Below are positions 10,328 through 17,681 of a stretch of 41,212 nt of DNA, piece after piece. The notes beneath the pieces were generated by a model. It saw only the letters and a list, made by a program, of their open reading frames with translations, ran no database searches and had not been told where the DNA came from. Source of the DNA: Streptomyces silvae (GTDB lineage Bacteria > Actinomycetota > Actinomycetes > Streptomycetales > Streptomycetaceae); NCBI RefSeq assembly GCF_016745505.1, contig NZ_JAERUC010000082.1:1-41212 (forward strand). The letters are read 5' to 3'. Within the stretch, counting starts at the first letter, position 1, and each line of letters opens with the position of its first letter. A program made the translations under genes and the position numbers.

Positions 10328-10414
10328 GTGTTCCAGAGGAAACTCATCGCGACCGGTGACGAAACACTCCGCGTCGATTCGGGGACTCTGCACTGGCCGC
10401 GCCGGACCCTGTAG
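10328..10414 (+). CDS. Candidate 28-aa peptide ORF
   Basis: Short ORF starting with GTG at 10328 and ending TAG at 10414, encoding 28 residues that begin VFQRKLIATG and end LHWPRRTL. It is preceded by GAGGAG at 10316-10321 with 6-nt spacing, one of the best ribosome binding sites in the region, which is the main reason to list it. It lies between the small secreted protein (29 nt upstream) and a long terminator hairpin (about 33 nt downstream), so the two would share one transcript. No signal peptide or known family is seen. It could be a leader peptide, a RiPP-type precursor, a signalling peptide or chance. Confidence 0.4.
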   Translation: MFQRKLIATGDETLRVDSGTLHWPRRTL

Positions 10415-10446
10415 ACCAAGGGTCCGAGCGCTACCAGGGGGGCGGT

Positions 10447-10515
10447 GCGGGACGAGCACGGCGCGCGGGGCCCGGCGTTCGAGTCGCCGGGGCCCGGGCG
10501 GCGTGCTCGTCCCGT
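10447..10515. terminator. Long bidirectional terminator-like hairpin
   Basis: The arms CGGGACGAGCACG (10448-10460) and CGTGCTCGTCCCG (10502-10514) are perfectly complementary over 13 bp. The interior (GGGGCCCGGCG ... CGCCGGGGCCC) continues the pairing nearly to a TTCGAGT loop. The hairpin lies between the convergent ends of the plus-strand small ORFs and the long minus-strand run. There is no clear T-tract, as is common in streptomycetes. It fits termination from both sides. Confidence 0.75.
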
Positions 10516-10557
10516 GTGTGAGGCGACCGCCGCGCCGTGTGACGGCGCGCGCGGCGG

Positions 10558-11562
10558 TCAGAAGTGCACGCGGCGGTCCTCGGGGGTCACCCGGTAGCGG
10601 ATGTCCCAGAGACTCCGCCGCACATAGGTCCGCTGGAGCCAGCGGTCGCGGCCGTCGTGGCGGGCCTCGAAGGGTGAACGGGCGTGGATGCCCTTGCGGT
10701 TGTTGATGAGCAGGGCCTGCCCCGGCTCCAGCCGCACGGCGTGCGCCACCTCCCGGGCGACTGCCTGGAGGTGCTCGAAGGCGGCCTCCGCGTCCCGGTC
10801 GAGCGAACGGACACCGTTCGCCGACACGGCGATCTCCGGGTGCTCCGCGGTGCCGCTGATCACGGGCACCGGGTGGGACAGCACCTCCGCCCCGCCCGCC
10901 GCGCTGCGGGTGTAGCTGCCCGGCGCGTTGAGCCGGAAGAGCGGACGCCGCAGCAGTTCCAGCGCACCGGCGTCCAGCCGGCGGCACAGGTCGCGTGCGT
11001 CCGCGTAATAGGTGACCGCCCCTCCCGAGGGGTCGCCCCGCAGGCAGTTGAGCACGAGGAAGTCCGGGTTGGCGACGTCGTAACGGCCGGTCGCGTCGTA
11101 GGTGATGTCGCTGTGGAAGTTGAGGAAGACCGCGGAGCTCTGGTTGGTCTGCGTACGGGCTCCCCCGGCGACCGGGACGACGTCGTGGACGAGGCGGCCG
11201 CCCTTCTCCGTGAGCACACCGAGCGCCTCACCGAGCAGACCGGTCAGGCCCAGCAGCACACCCTCGCTGACGAAACCGCTCTTGCCCCGGCCCGGTCCGC
11301 CGTCCAGCGGTGTCGGGCCCGTCTCGGTGTCGACGGGGAGGTTGCGCACCAGGGCGACGCCCGGGGTGTCGATGTGCCGGCCGAAGTCCAGTACGGCACG
11401 CAGCAGTCCGAGCGGCAGCGTCGCGAAGATCTGGTGGCAGCGGGCCGTCGCCCCGTCGAAGTCATGCCCCGGATCGGGCATCCCGGCCAGCGCGCGGCCG
11501 ATCGAATCCCGTACGTCATCGGGCAGTTCCAGGTCCGTGAAGGTCATGGTGGCCCCGCTCAT
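10558..11562 (-). CDS. Fe(II)/2-oxoglutarate oxygenase, clavaminate synthase/AsnO-like
   Basis: A 334-aa non-haem iron oxygenase of the clavaminate synthase/TauD superfamily. It most resembles amino-acid beta-hydroxylases such as the asparagine oxygenase AsnO and the arginine oxygenase VioC. Iron ligands are visible as His150-Ser-Asp152 in LNFHSDITYD and His293 in KGIHARSPFEA; a 2-oxoglutarate-binding arginine is expected in RDRWLQRTYVRR (307 or 311). The ATG at 11562 overlaps the aspartate kinase stop as ATGA, which decides the start; ATG 11547 is an alternative. It is the last gene of the run. By context it may hydroxylate 3-methylaspartate, a derivative of it, or a carrier-bound amino acyl unit. 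The family is clear and the substrate is inferred. Confidence 0.87.
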   Translation of the reverse strand: MSGATMTFTDLELPDDVRDSIGRALAGMPDPGHDFDGATARCHQIFATLPLGLLRAVLDFGRHIDTPGVALVRNLPVDTETGPTPLDGGPGRGKSGFVSEGVLLGLTGLLGEALGVLTEKGGRLVHDVVPVAGGARTQTNQSSAVFLNFHSDITYDATGRYDVANPDFLVLNCLRGDPSGGAVTYYADARDLCRRLDAGALELLRRPLFRLNAPGSYTRSAAGGAEVLSHPVPVISGTAEHPEIAVSANGVRSLDRDAEAAFEHLQAVAREVAHAVRLEPGQALLINNRKGIHARSPFEARHDGRDRWLQRTYVRRSLWDIRYRVTPEDRRVHF

Positions 11563-12665
11563 GTCGCTCGTACCCCCACTCGTGTGCCGGTCCGCGGCAG
11601 GTCCGGGAAGTCCAGCCCGTCGTGCAACTGCTGGGCCAGGTGCAGCGCGTCGGTGCCGCTCCCGGCCACGTGCGTGGTGACCTTGCTCCCCCGCATCTCC
11701 GCCACGGGCACGCCCGCCTCCCGCCCGGGCACCACCCCGTGCCGGAGCTGGACGGCCTCCGTGTCGACGTATCCGCCGACGACCGCCACCGACGGCCGGG
11801 TGCTGAGCCGTACGACGTCGAGTCCTTCGAGGTGGAAGGCGTGGTGCGCGGCGTCGGCACGCGCCTCGTCGGGGTAGTCCAGGACCACCGACCGCTGGTT
11901 GAGGACCACGGCCGCCGCCTGGGTGCCCGCCCCGCTGATCGTCGTACCGATCGTGTACGGAGCCCGGTTGAAGCGCAGGAGGATCTCGATGCGGTGCCGC
12001 AGGGCCAGTTGGACGGCCCGGCGGTGCAGCACCTTCGCGCCGTACAGCGACATCAGGGCCGCCATGTTGTACGAGACCTCCGGGAGCATCCTGGCCCCGG
12101 TGATCAGGTGGGGGTCGGACGTGTAGATCCCGTCGACGTCGGAGTGGATCTCGCAGGAGCGGCTGCCGACGGCGCGGGCGACCGCGAGCGCCGACAGGTC
12201 GGAGCTGTTCTTGCCCAGCCAGGTCGGGCGCCCCTCGGCGTCCGCCGCCTGTCCGCCGGGCACCACCACGACGTCGTACGCGGCGAGCGCCCGGCGCAGG
12301 GGCCGGGGGTCGATCCTCGTGACCCGGGCCCAGAGGAACGAGGCGTTGGTGGTCAGCCCCAGCTGGTGTCCCGCGAGGACCGTGGCGGTGCGCCCCCGGC
12401 TGTGCAGCGCACCCGCCAGCAGATGGGCGCTGACCAGGTCGGCCGTGGTCAGCAGGCCGGCGGCGGTGGCCGCCTCGGGCCGGGCGTCCATCTCGTGCAG
12501 CCGGGCGCGCAGCCGCTCGGTCTCCCCCTGCATCGCGCTCACCACCACGGCCATGGGCCTGGCCTCGCTGCGGATGCGCTCGTCGAGTCCCTCCGCGAGC
12601 TCGTGGTAGGCCTCGGGGGTGCGGAAGGTGGAGCCGCCGAACTTCAGGACCACCGGCGTGTTCAC
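11559..12665 (-). CDS. Aspartate kinase (cluster-associated)
   Basis: A 368-aa amino-acid kinase that would phosphorylate the side-chain carboxylate of aspartate or, by context, 3-methylaspartate. The nucleotide-binding start is VVLKFGGSTF. Further aspartokinase features are VVVSAMQGET, VVVPGGQAADAEGRPTWLG, KNSSDLSALAVA and SDVDGIYTSDPHLI. YNMAALMSLYGAKVLHRRAV corresponds to the conserved S-Y-x-E-M-x-x-L-A-x-x-G-A-x-V region. The C-terminal ~100 residues are a shortened ACT-like regulatory part, and the whole is shorter than ordinary aspartokinases (~420 aa). This suggests altered feedback control. The GTG start at 12665 overlaps the upstream stop as GTGA, and the stop overlaps the oxygenase gene as ATGA, so translation is probably coupled. 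A second, housekeeping copy elsewhere is expected. Confidence 0.88.
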   Translation of the reverse strand: MNTPVVLKFGGSTFRTPEAYHELAEGLDERIRSEARPMAVVVSAMQGETERLRARLHEMDARPEAATAAGLLTTADLVSAHLLAGALHSRGRTATVLAGHQLGLTTNASFLWARVTRIDPRPLRRALAAYDVVVVPGGQAADAEGRPTWLGKNSSDLSALAVARAVGSRSCEIHSDVDGIYTSDPHLITGARMLPEVSYNMAALMSLYGAKVLHRRAVQLALRHRIEILLRFNRAPYTIGTTISGAGTQAAAVVLNQRSVVLDYPDEARADAAHHAFHLEGLDVVRLSTRPSVAVVGGYVDTEAVQLRHGVVPGREAGVPVAEMRGSKVTTHVAGSGTDALHLAQQLHDGLDFPDLPRTGTRVGVRAT

Positions 12666-13720
12666 CGCACTCCTCCCGACAGGAAGCCGCGGGCGAGCGC
12701 GTACTCGGCGATCTGGACGGCGTTGAGGGCCGCGCCGACCCGCAGGTTGTCGGAGACGAGCCACAGCCAGAAGCCGCGCGGGTTGTGGGGCGACACCCGC
12801 ACCCGGCCGACGTGCACATGGTCGGGGTGTCCTGCCTTGAGGGGGGTCGGGAACGCCGCCCGGTTCTCGGCGTCGTGCACGGTGACCTCGGTCTGGCGGC
12901 TGAGGAGACCGACCAGTTCGGCGCGGTCCACCGGCTCCTGCGTCTGCACCCAGACCGCCTCGGAGTGGGAGTTGACGACGGGGACGCGGACGCAGGTCGC
13001 GGTGACGTCGAGGTCGGGCAGGCCGAGGATCTTGCGGGACTCCTGGACCATCTTCTGCTCCTCCAGCGTGAATCCGCTGTCCTGGAGCTCGTCGACGAAA
13101 GGGACCACGTTGAACGCGAGGGGCGGGCTGAACCGCTCGGACGGCAGGTCGGCGTCCGGGTCGCGCAGGGCGACCTCGGTGCCTTCCAGCAGTTCCTCGA
13201 TGCCCTGGTGTCCCTGCCCCGACGCGGCCTGGTAGGTGCTCACGACGACCTGCCTGATCCCCCAGCGCCGCTCCACCGGCTGGAGCACCCGGACCAGGGG
13301 GATCGTCGAGCAGTTGGGGTTGGCGATGACACCGCTGCCCGGCGGCCGGTCCAGGACGGCGTAGTTGATCTGCGGGACGACGAGCGGGGTGTCGGGGTCC
13401 ATCCGGTAGGCGCGGGTGTTGTCGATGACCAGGGCGCCCTTGGCGACGGCGGCGGGCACCCAGGCCCTGCTGACGGAGGTTCCGGCGGAGAAGAACGCGA
13501 TGTCCACGAGTCCGAAGTCGAAGTCCTCCAGGGAACACACCTCGTGCGTCTGTCCGCCCACCGGGATCTGGCGGCCGGCGCTGCGGCTCGACGCGACGAG
13601 GTACAGCTCGCGGTAGCGCAGATCCCGTTCCTCGATCAGCTCGATGAGGGTGCTGCCCACGGCTCCGGTGGCACCGATGATGGCGATGCGCGGGGCGGTG
13701 GGGTCGGTGACGAGAGTCAT
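12662..13720 (-). CDS. Aspartate-semialdehyde dehydrogenase (cluster-associated)
   Basis: A 352-aa NADP-dependent enzyme that reduces aspartyl 4-phosphate to the semialdehyde, or here possibly its 3-methyl analogue. IIGATGAVGSTL is the Rossmann nucleotide loop. Cys137 in ANPNCSTIP is the acyl-thioester nucleophile and His252 in VVNSHSEAVW the catalytic base. QASGQG-like residues (YQAASGQGHQGI) and EEQKMVQESRKILG match the family. Length is normal. It lies 30 bp after the solute-binding-like gene and overlaps the kinase gene by GTGA. Pairing with aspartate kinase beside glutamate mutase is what suggests a methylated substrate. Confidence 0.93.
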   Translation of the reverse strand: MTLVTDPTAPRIAIIGATGAVGSTLIELIEERDLRYRELYLVASSRSAGRQIPVGGQTHEVCSLEDFDFGLVDIAFFSAGTSVSRAWVPAAVAKGALVIDNTRAYRMDPDTPLVVPQINYAVLDRPPGSGVIANPNCSTIPLVRVLQPVERRWGIRQVVVSTYQAASGQGHQGIEELLEGTEVALRDPDADLPSERFSPPLAFNVVPFVDELQDSGFTLEEQKMVQESRKILGLPDLDVTATCVRVPVVNSHSEAVWVQTQEPVDRAELVGLLSRQTEVTVHDAENRAAFPTPLKAGHPDHVHVGRVRVSPHNPRGFWLWLVSDNLRVGAALNAVQIAEYALARGFLSGGVR

Positions 13721-13750
13721 CAGACTTCTCCGTTCTGGGCGAGGGGCGGG

Positions 13751-14791
13751 TCAGTGGAGGGGCACGGGATAGTGCAGCCCGCCCGATGTCCACAGATGGT
13801 TGAGTCCACGGGGTACGTCCAGGCCGGAGGCGGCACCGAGGTTGCGCTCGTAGATGTCGGCGTACGTGCCGACCGCCGACAGGACCCGGCCGGCCCACCG
13901 TTCGTCGAGTCCGACCGCCGGGCCGTGCGGGCCGGCGTGCCGGGCCGCGGCCTCGGGCCCCTCGTGCTCGGCGGCCAGCAGCAGTTGCAGCACCCAGCGG
14001 ACCAGGCGGAACCAGTGCGGGTCGGTCTCGTGGACCGCGGCGGCCATCGGCTCGCGCGAGATCGAGACCGGCAGGATGTGGTGGTCCCGGGGCCGGGGCA
14101 GCCGGGACCGGGCGCCGGCGAGTGCGGTGCGGTCCAGGACGTAGGCCGCGCAGTCCCCGTCGGCGTACGCGGCGAGGGCGTCGGCCGGGTCGTCGAAGGG
14201 AACGGGCTCGACCTCCAGGCCGCGCGGGCCGTACCAGGCCTCCAGGTTGAACGTGGTCGTGCAGCCCTTGTGGACCGCGAGCCGGCGGCCGGCCAGATCC
14301 GCCGGATCGACGACGCCGGAGCCCGCCGGGACCAGGAACCCCTCGCCGTCGTAGCAGGTCACCCCGGCGAAGAGCACCCGGCGGGTGGCCTCCCTGCCCA
14401 TGGTCCAGGTCAGGTTGCACGTCGTCAGGTCGGCGTGCCCCTCCTCCAGCGCCGTCAGCCGGTCGCCCGCCGTGACGGGGCGCCAGTCGACGGCCTCGGG
14501 GTCACCGAGGGCGGCCGCCGCGACGGCGCGCGTGATGTCGGTGTCCAGCCCCGACCAGCGGCCTTCCGGTGTACGCCGCGACAGCCCGTGGATGCCCTGG
14601 GAGACGGCTGCCCGCAGCGCTCCCCGGGCGCGGGCGGCGCGCAGCGTCGCCGTGGCGGTCCGGCGGGACTCGGGGGGTCTCTCGTCGTACGGTGCCGGGG
14701 TGTTCGCCGTACGGGACTGGGGGCGCGGGGCCGGGCGGGACAGGGAACGGCCCGTGGCGCGCAGCCTCGGTGCCGGAACGGGGCGGGTCAT
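13751..14791 (-). CDS. Solute-binding-like protein (AapJ/SBP family 3) without signal peptide
   Basis: A 346-aa protein homologous to periplasmic general amino-acid binding proteins (AapJ type, SBP family 3). Recognisable parts are GIHGLSRRTPEGRWSGLDTD, DRLTALEEGHADLTTCNLTW, LAGRRLAVHKGCTTTFNLEA and the AapJ-like ending RGLNHLWTSGGLHYPVPLH. The ATG at 14791 overlaps the glutamate mutase stop as ATGA, so the start is well fixed. The N-terminus is then arginine/proline-rich with no hydrophobic segment and no lipobox, so the protein should stay in the cytosol. No permease or ATPase genes lie nearby. This fold has been recruited for enzymes such as cyclohexadienyl dehydratase, so an intracellular catalytic or substrate-holding role is possible. 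That role is inference. Confidence 0.8.
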   Translation of the reverse strand: MTRPVPAPRLRATGRSLSRPAPRPQSRTANTPAPYDERPPESRRTATATLRAARARGALRAAVSQGIHGLSRRTPEGRWSGLDTDITRAVAAAALGDPEAVDWRPVTAGDRLTALEEGHADLTTCNLTWTMGREATRRVLFAGVTCYDGEGFLVPAGSGVVDPADLAGRRLAVHKGCTTTFNLEAWYGPRGLEVEPVPFDDPADALAAYADGDCAAYVLDRTALAGARSRLPRPRDHHILPVSISREPMAAAVHETDPHWFRLVRWVLQLLLAAEHEGPEAAARHAGPHGPAVGLDERWAGRVLSAVGTYADIYERNLGAASGLDVPRGLNHLWTSGGLHYPVPLH

Positions 14792-16050
14792 GAGGCGCTC
14801 CTCAGCGGGTGGGGTACGGCGTCGCGGTCGAAGCGCCGACGGTTGAAGGTGAGCAGCTCGGTCAGCCGCCGCGCGGTGACCGGGGCCGTGGCCGTGGCCG
14901 TCACGGGCATGGCGCCGGCCCGGCTCCAGCCGAGCATGGACCGGTCGTCGATCGTGGCGCGGGCGCGGTTGGCGTTGTCGGGGTGCAGACAGTAGGGCAC
15001 GTCGAGGACGCCCCGGGCGAAGGCGGCGGCCAGGCAGTCGCCGACCGTGCGGCCGGTCTCCAGCGTGGCGTCGACCAGGGTGCGGGCCTCCTCGTACAGG
15101 CCGGATTCGGTGGCACGGGGGCTGCGCTCGCGGTCCGCCGCGGTGGCGGCGGCCACGGAGGCCGCGTATTCCAGCGAGGCCACGTTCTCCTCGACGGTCG
15201 GGATCCGGTGGGCCTCGGCCGGGGTCTTGACGACCAGGCGTTCGGCGCCGCCGCGCACGGCGAGGCGGGCGCTGTCGGCCAGGAGGCGGCGGCTGCCGGC
15301 CTCGGTGCGCGGGAAGACGCCCATGAAGGTGTAGAGCACGAGGTGGTGCGGGGTGGACAGCCGCTCACCGGCGAGCCGCCGCAGCGCCGCGAGTGCCTCC
15401 AGGTCCTGGCCCTGGTGGATCTGCTGCGCGTAGCTGAGGGAGATGCCGCGCAGGCCGTGCTCCTGGAAGAACATCGCCTCCAGCACCGACAGCGCGACCA
15501 GCAGCGACGGCGGGCAGAGCTGACCCAGCATGCAGCCGCCGAAGGTCTCGATGTGCGGCGGGACGGGCTGCGCGGCGAGGAGTGCGCAGCCCGCGCTCCA
15601 CTCGGCGACCGCCCGCGCGAGCGGCACCCGGCCGTAGGGCAGACAGTACGAGACGGGCCCGCCCTCCGTGGCGTCCGCCCCGGCCTCGGCCATCGCGCGG
15701 AAGAGCCGCAGGGGCAGGGGCGTGCCGTGGCGGACCTGCACGGGGAAGCCGGCCGACGAACAGTCCTGGAGGAGGGACCGCACCGCGGGGACGCCGTGGG
15801 CGAGGAGCGGGAAGCCGTTGAGCCCGGCGGGGTCGTCCCGCAGCGCGCGGCGCGCGGTCCCGTCGTCGTGGCAGCGGGTGTAGCTGTCCAGGGTGACGGT
15901 GCCGACGGTGGTGGCGTCCGCCTCCCGTACGGCACGCAGGCCGGCGCGCATGCGGTGGAGTTCGCCGAAGCCCATGCGCGGCTGGACGACGAGGCGCCCC
16001 GCGGCACGGGCGCGGTCGACGAAGCCGGTGAACCGGTCGGTGGGCGTCAT
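14788..16050 (-). CDS. Glutamate mutase (methylaspartate mutase) epsilon subunit
   Basis: A 420-aa catalytic TIM-barrel subunit of adenosylcobalamin-dependent glutamate mutase, which interconverts L-glutamate and L-threo-3-methylaspartate. The glutamate-binding arginine claw is intact: Arg25 (VVQPRMGF), Arg59 (DSYTRC) and Arg107 (QVRHGTP). Glu129 with Tyr135 and Tyr139 (ATEGGPVSYCLPYG) correspond to the clostridial active-site Glu171, Tyr177 and Tyr181. The protein is shorter than clostridial GlmE (~483 aa), lacking N- and C-terminal extensions. Its ATG overlaps the sigma-subunit stop by one base (TGATG), and its own stop overlaps the next gene by ATGA. Similar two-gene mutases feed methylaspartate into friulimicin and vicenistatin-type pathways. 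The function call is strong. Confidence 0.93.
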   Translation of the reverse strand: MTPTDRFTGFVDRARAAGRLVVQPRMGFGELHRMRAGLRAVREADATTVGTVTLDSYTRCHDDGTARRALRDDPAGLNGFPLLAHGVPAVRSLLQDCSSAGFPVQVRHGTPLPLRLFRAMAEAGADATEGGPVSYCLPYGRVPLARAVAEWSAGCALLAAQPVPPHIETFGGCMLGQLCPPSLLVALSVLEAMFFQEHGLRGISLSYAQQIHQGQDLEALAALRRLAGERLSTPHHLVLYTFMGVFPRTEAGSRRLLADSARLAVRGGAERLVVKTPAEAHRIPTVEENVASLEYAASVAAATAADRERSPRATESGLYEEARTLVDATLETGRTVGDCLAAAFARGVLDVPYCLHPDNANRARATIDDRSMLGWSRAGAMPVTATATAPVTARRLTELLTFNRRRFDRDAVPHPLRSAS

Positions 16051-16535
16051 CAGGCGGCTCCGGCCCCTGCGGCGGGACCCCCGCGGGAGTGGCCGGCCGC
16101 CAGGGCGCCGAGGAAGGACTCGAAGCGCGCCAGGCCCGATTCGGGGCCGCCCTCGGCCGCGTCGTCGAAGACCGCGTCGTATCCGGCGGCCGTCAGCCGC
16201 GTGCCGGCGTGGTCGCGGCCGTCGATGCCGAGCTTGCCGCCGATGACGACGGGCAGGGCCGCGAGGGAGGGCACCGCGCGGAGGGCGCGTATGAGCCGGA
16301 GCCCGTCCGTACGCCCGTGGCCGTTGACCGTGCTGAGGACGAGCAGGTCGGGGCGGCCCGTGCGGCAGGCCTCGACGATCGTCGCGTCGGGTGTCGTGTT
16401 GCCCAGGTTCGCCACCTCGTGCCCGAGGTCCTCCAGGAACAGCTGGAGGTGCACGAGGTTCCACAGGTGGGCGTCGGAGGACAGACCGGAGACGACGACG
16501 CGTAGGCGTCGCCCGGCGCAGGCCGTGACGTTCAT
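16050..16535 (-). CDS. Glutamate mutase sigma subunit (cobalamin-binding)
   Basis: A 161-aa B12-binding subunit that should pair with the adjacent epsilon subunit. The cobalamin-binding motif begins GLSSDAHLWN, giving Asp21 and the cobalt-ligating His23. The residue expected to be Gly in D-x-H-x-x-G is Asn26. Later loops fit the fold: LVLSTVNGHG for the S-x-L motif and PVVIGGKLG for the G-G motif. After ~145 residues there is a short alanine/glycine tail. GGGGGGA lies about 6 nt upstream of the ATG. It follows a 111-bp gap after the second TrmB/LuxR regulator, so the downstream sub-operon may have its own weak promoter there; I see none that is convincing. Confidence 0.9.
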   Translation of the reverse strand: MNVTACAGRRLRVVVSGLSSDAHLWNLVHLQLFLEDLGHEVANLGNTTPDATIVEACRTGRPDLLVLSTVNGHGRTDGLRLIRALRAVPSLAALPVVIGGKLGIDGRDHAGTRLTAAGYDAVFDDAAEGGPESGLARFESFLGALAAGHSRGGPAAGAGAA

Positions 16536-16646
16536 GCGGTCCCCCCGGGGGTATGTGGGCGAGCGGTCCTGGAAACTATCCGCCCCGCTCCGCGGCCCGG
16601 TCCAGCCGCCTCGGCGGTGATTCCCGATGTGGTCGATCAGGAATTC

Positions 16647-17681
16647 CTATCCGCCGTCGTCCTGGGCCCGGGCGTCGCTGAGCAGGCCCAGCCGCGCGGC
16701 CGCCAGGCCGAGTTGGAACCGCGTCTCGACCTGGAGCTTCTCGCAGAGCCCGGCGAGGTAGCGGCGCATCGTACGGGTCGAGATCCCGAGTTTGCGGGCG
16801 ATGAAGTCGTCGGATCTGCCGTGTTCCAGGTGGCGCAGGACGGCCAGTTCGACGTCCTCGAAGACCTCGTTGTCCGCGCCGCCCGTGCCGACCGGCCGGG
16901 CGTGCTCCCAGATGTGGTCGAAGATCACGGTGAGGAAGGTGACCACGGTCGGGTCATGGAGCACGGCCGCACCGCCCGTCGCGGTGGGCACGACCGCGGT
17001 GTCGTCGTCGAGGATGATCAGCCGGCCGGGGATCACCGCGGCCGTGCGCACCTCGGCGCCGAGGCCGTTGAGGAGCGTCATGTGGTGCAGTGCCTCGCGC
17101 TGCCGGCGGGCGGTGTGCGGTACGACGGTGCGGTAGCGCACCCCGCGGTCCAGGAGGTCGCTGTCGAGCTCCCTGGCGGCGCGCAGCGTCTCGGGGCCGC
17201 CCAGGGTGGGGTGCGCGGTGAGCACGCTGTGCCGTACCTGCGCGGAGAGTTCGGCGAGCCGGTGGCGTACGGCCTCGCCGTCGGTGAGCAGTTCGGTCGC
17301 GGTGCCTTCGAGGCCCCGGCGCACCTGGCGCTCGTACAGCGGTCCCAGCGGGCCGAGTTCGCGGTGGGTGGTGTCGATCCGCCGCATCAGTTCGCGCACC
17401 TGGGCCTGGGAGGACGTGGTGAGCGAGGCCGCCGCGAGCCCCGGGGAGAGTGCCTCGTGGCGGTGCGGCCCGTCGGGGCGCAGCAACTGCCGGGCGGTGA
17501 GCCGTGCGACGGACTCCGCGAACCGGGCGGGCGGCATGCCGAGGCGGGCCGGTGCCCCGTCCGCGTCCGGGGAGACCTCCAGGAAGTGGCGGTAGACGCG
17601 GATGTCCTCGTCGGTGAGCGGTCCGCCGCCCGGGCCGGCGCCTCCCCCCGGGGCCTCGCTCCCCTCAGCGGCGGTGCTCAC
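16647..17681 (-). CDS. TrmB/LuxR-type transcriptional regulator, second copy
   Basis: A 344-aa regulator resembling that at 8914-9927. It has an N-terminal winged-helix region (LTDEDIRVYRHFLEV), a PLD/TrmB-like sensor part (VVPHTARRQREALHHM, RLIILDDDTAVVP) and a C-terminal LuxR HTH (DDFIARKLGISTRTMRRYLA). The GTG at 17681 overlaps the biotin carboxylase stop as GTGA, which fixes the start and puts it in the acetyl-CoA carboxylase operon. A regulator embedded at the end of the carboxylase genes suggests feedback on precursor supply or on the next sub-operon. The ligand is unknown. Confidence 0.82.
   Translation of the reverse strand: MSTAAEGSEAPGGGAGPGGGPLTDEDIRVYRHFLEVSPDADGAPARLGMPPARFAESVARLTARQLLRPDGPHRHEALSPGLAAASLTTSSQAQVRELMRRIDTTHRELGPLGPLYERQVRRGLEGTATELLTDGEAVRHRLAELSAQVRHSVLTAHPTLGGPETLRAARELDSDLLDRGVRYRTVVPHTARRQREALHHMTLLNGLGAEVRTAAVIPGRLIILDDDTAVVPTATGGAAVLHDPTVVTFLTVIFDHIWEHARPVGTGGADNEVFEDVELAVLRHLEHGRSDDFIARKLGISTRTMRRYLAGLCEKLQVETRFQLGLAAARLGLLSDARAQDDGG

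Noticed and set aside
12785..14995. Long plus-strand open frame across the semialdehyde dehydrogenase and solute-binding-like genes
   Set aside because: Antisense shadow; no recognisable motif, and it would overlap two well-supported minus-strand genes.
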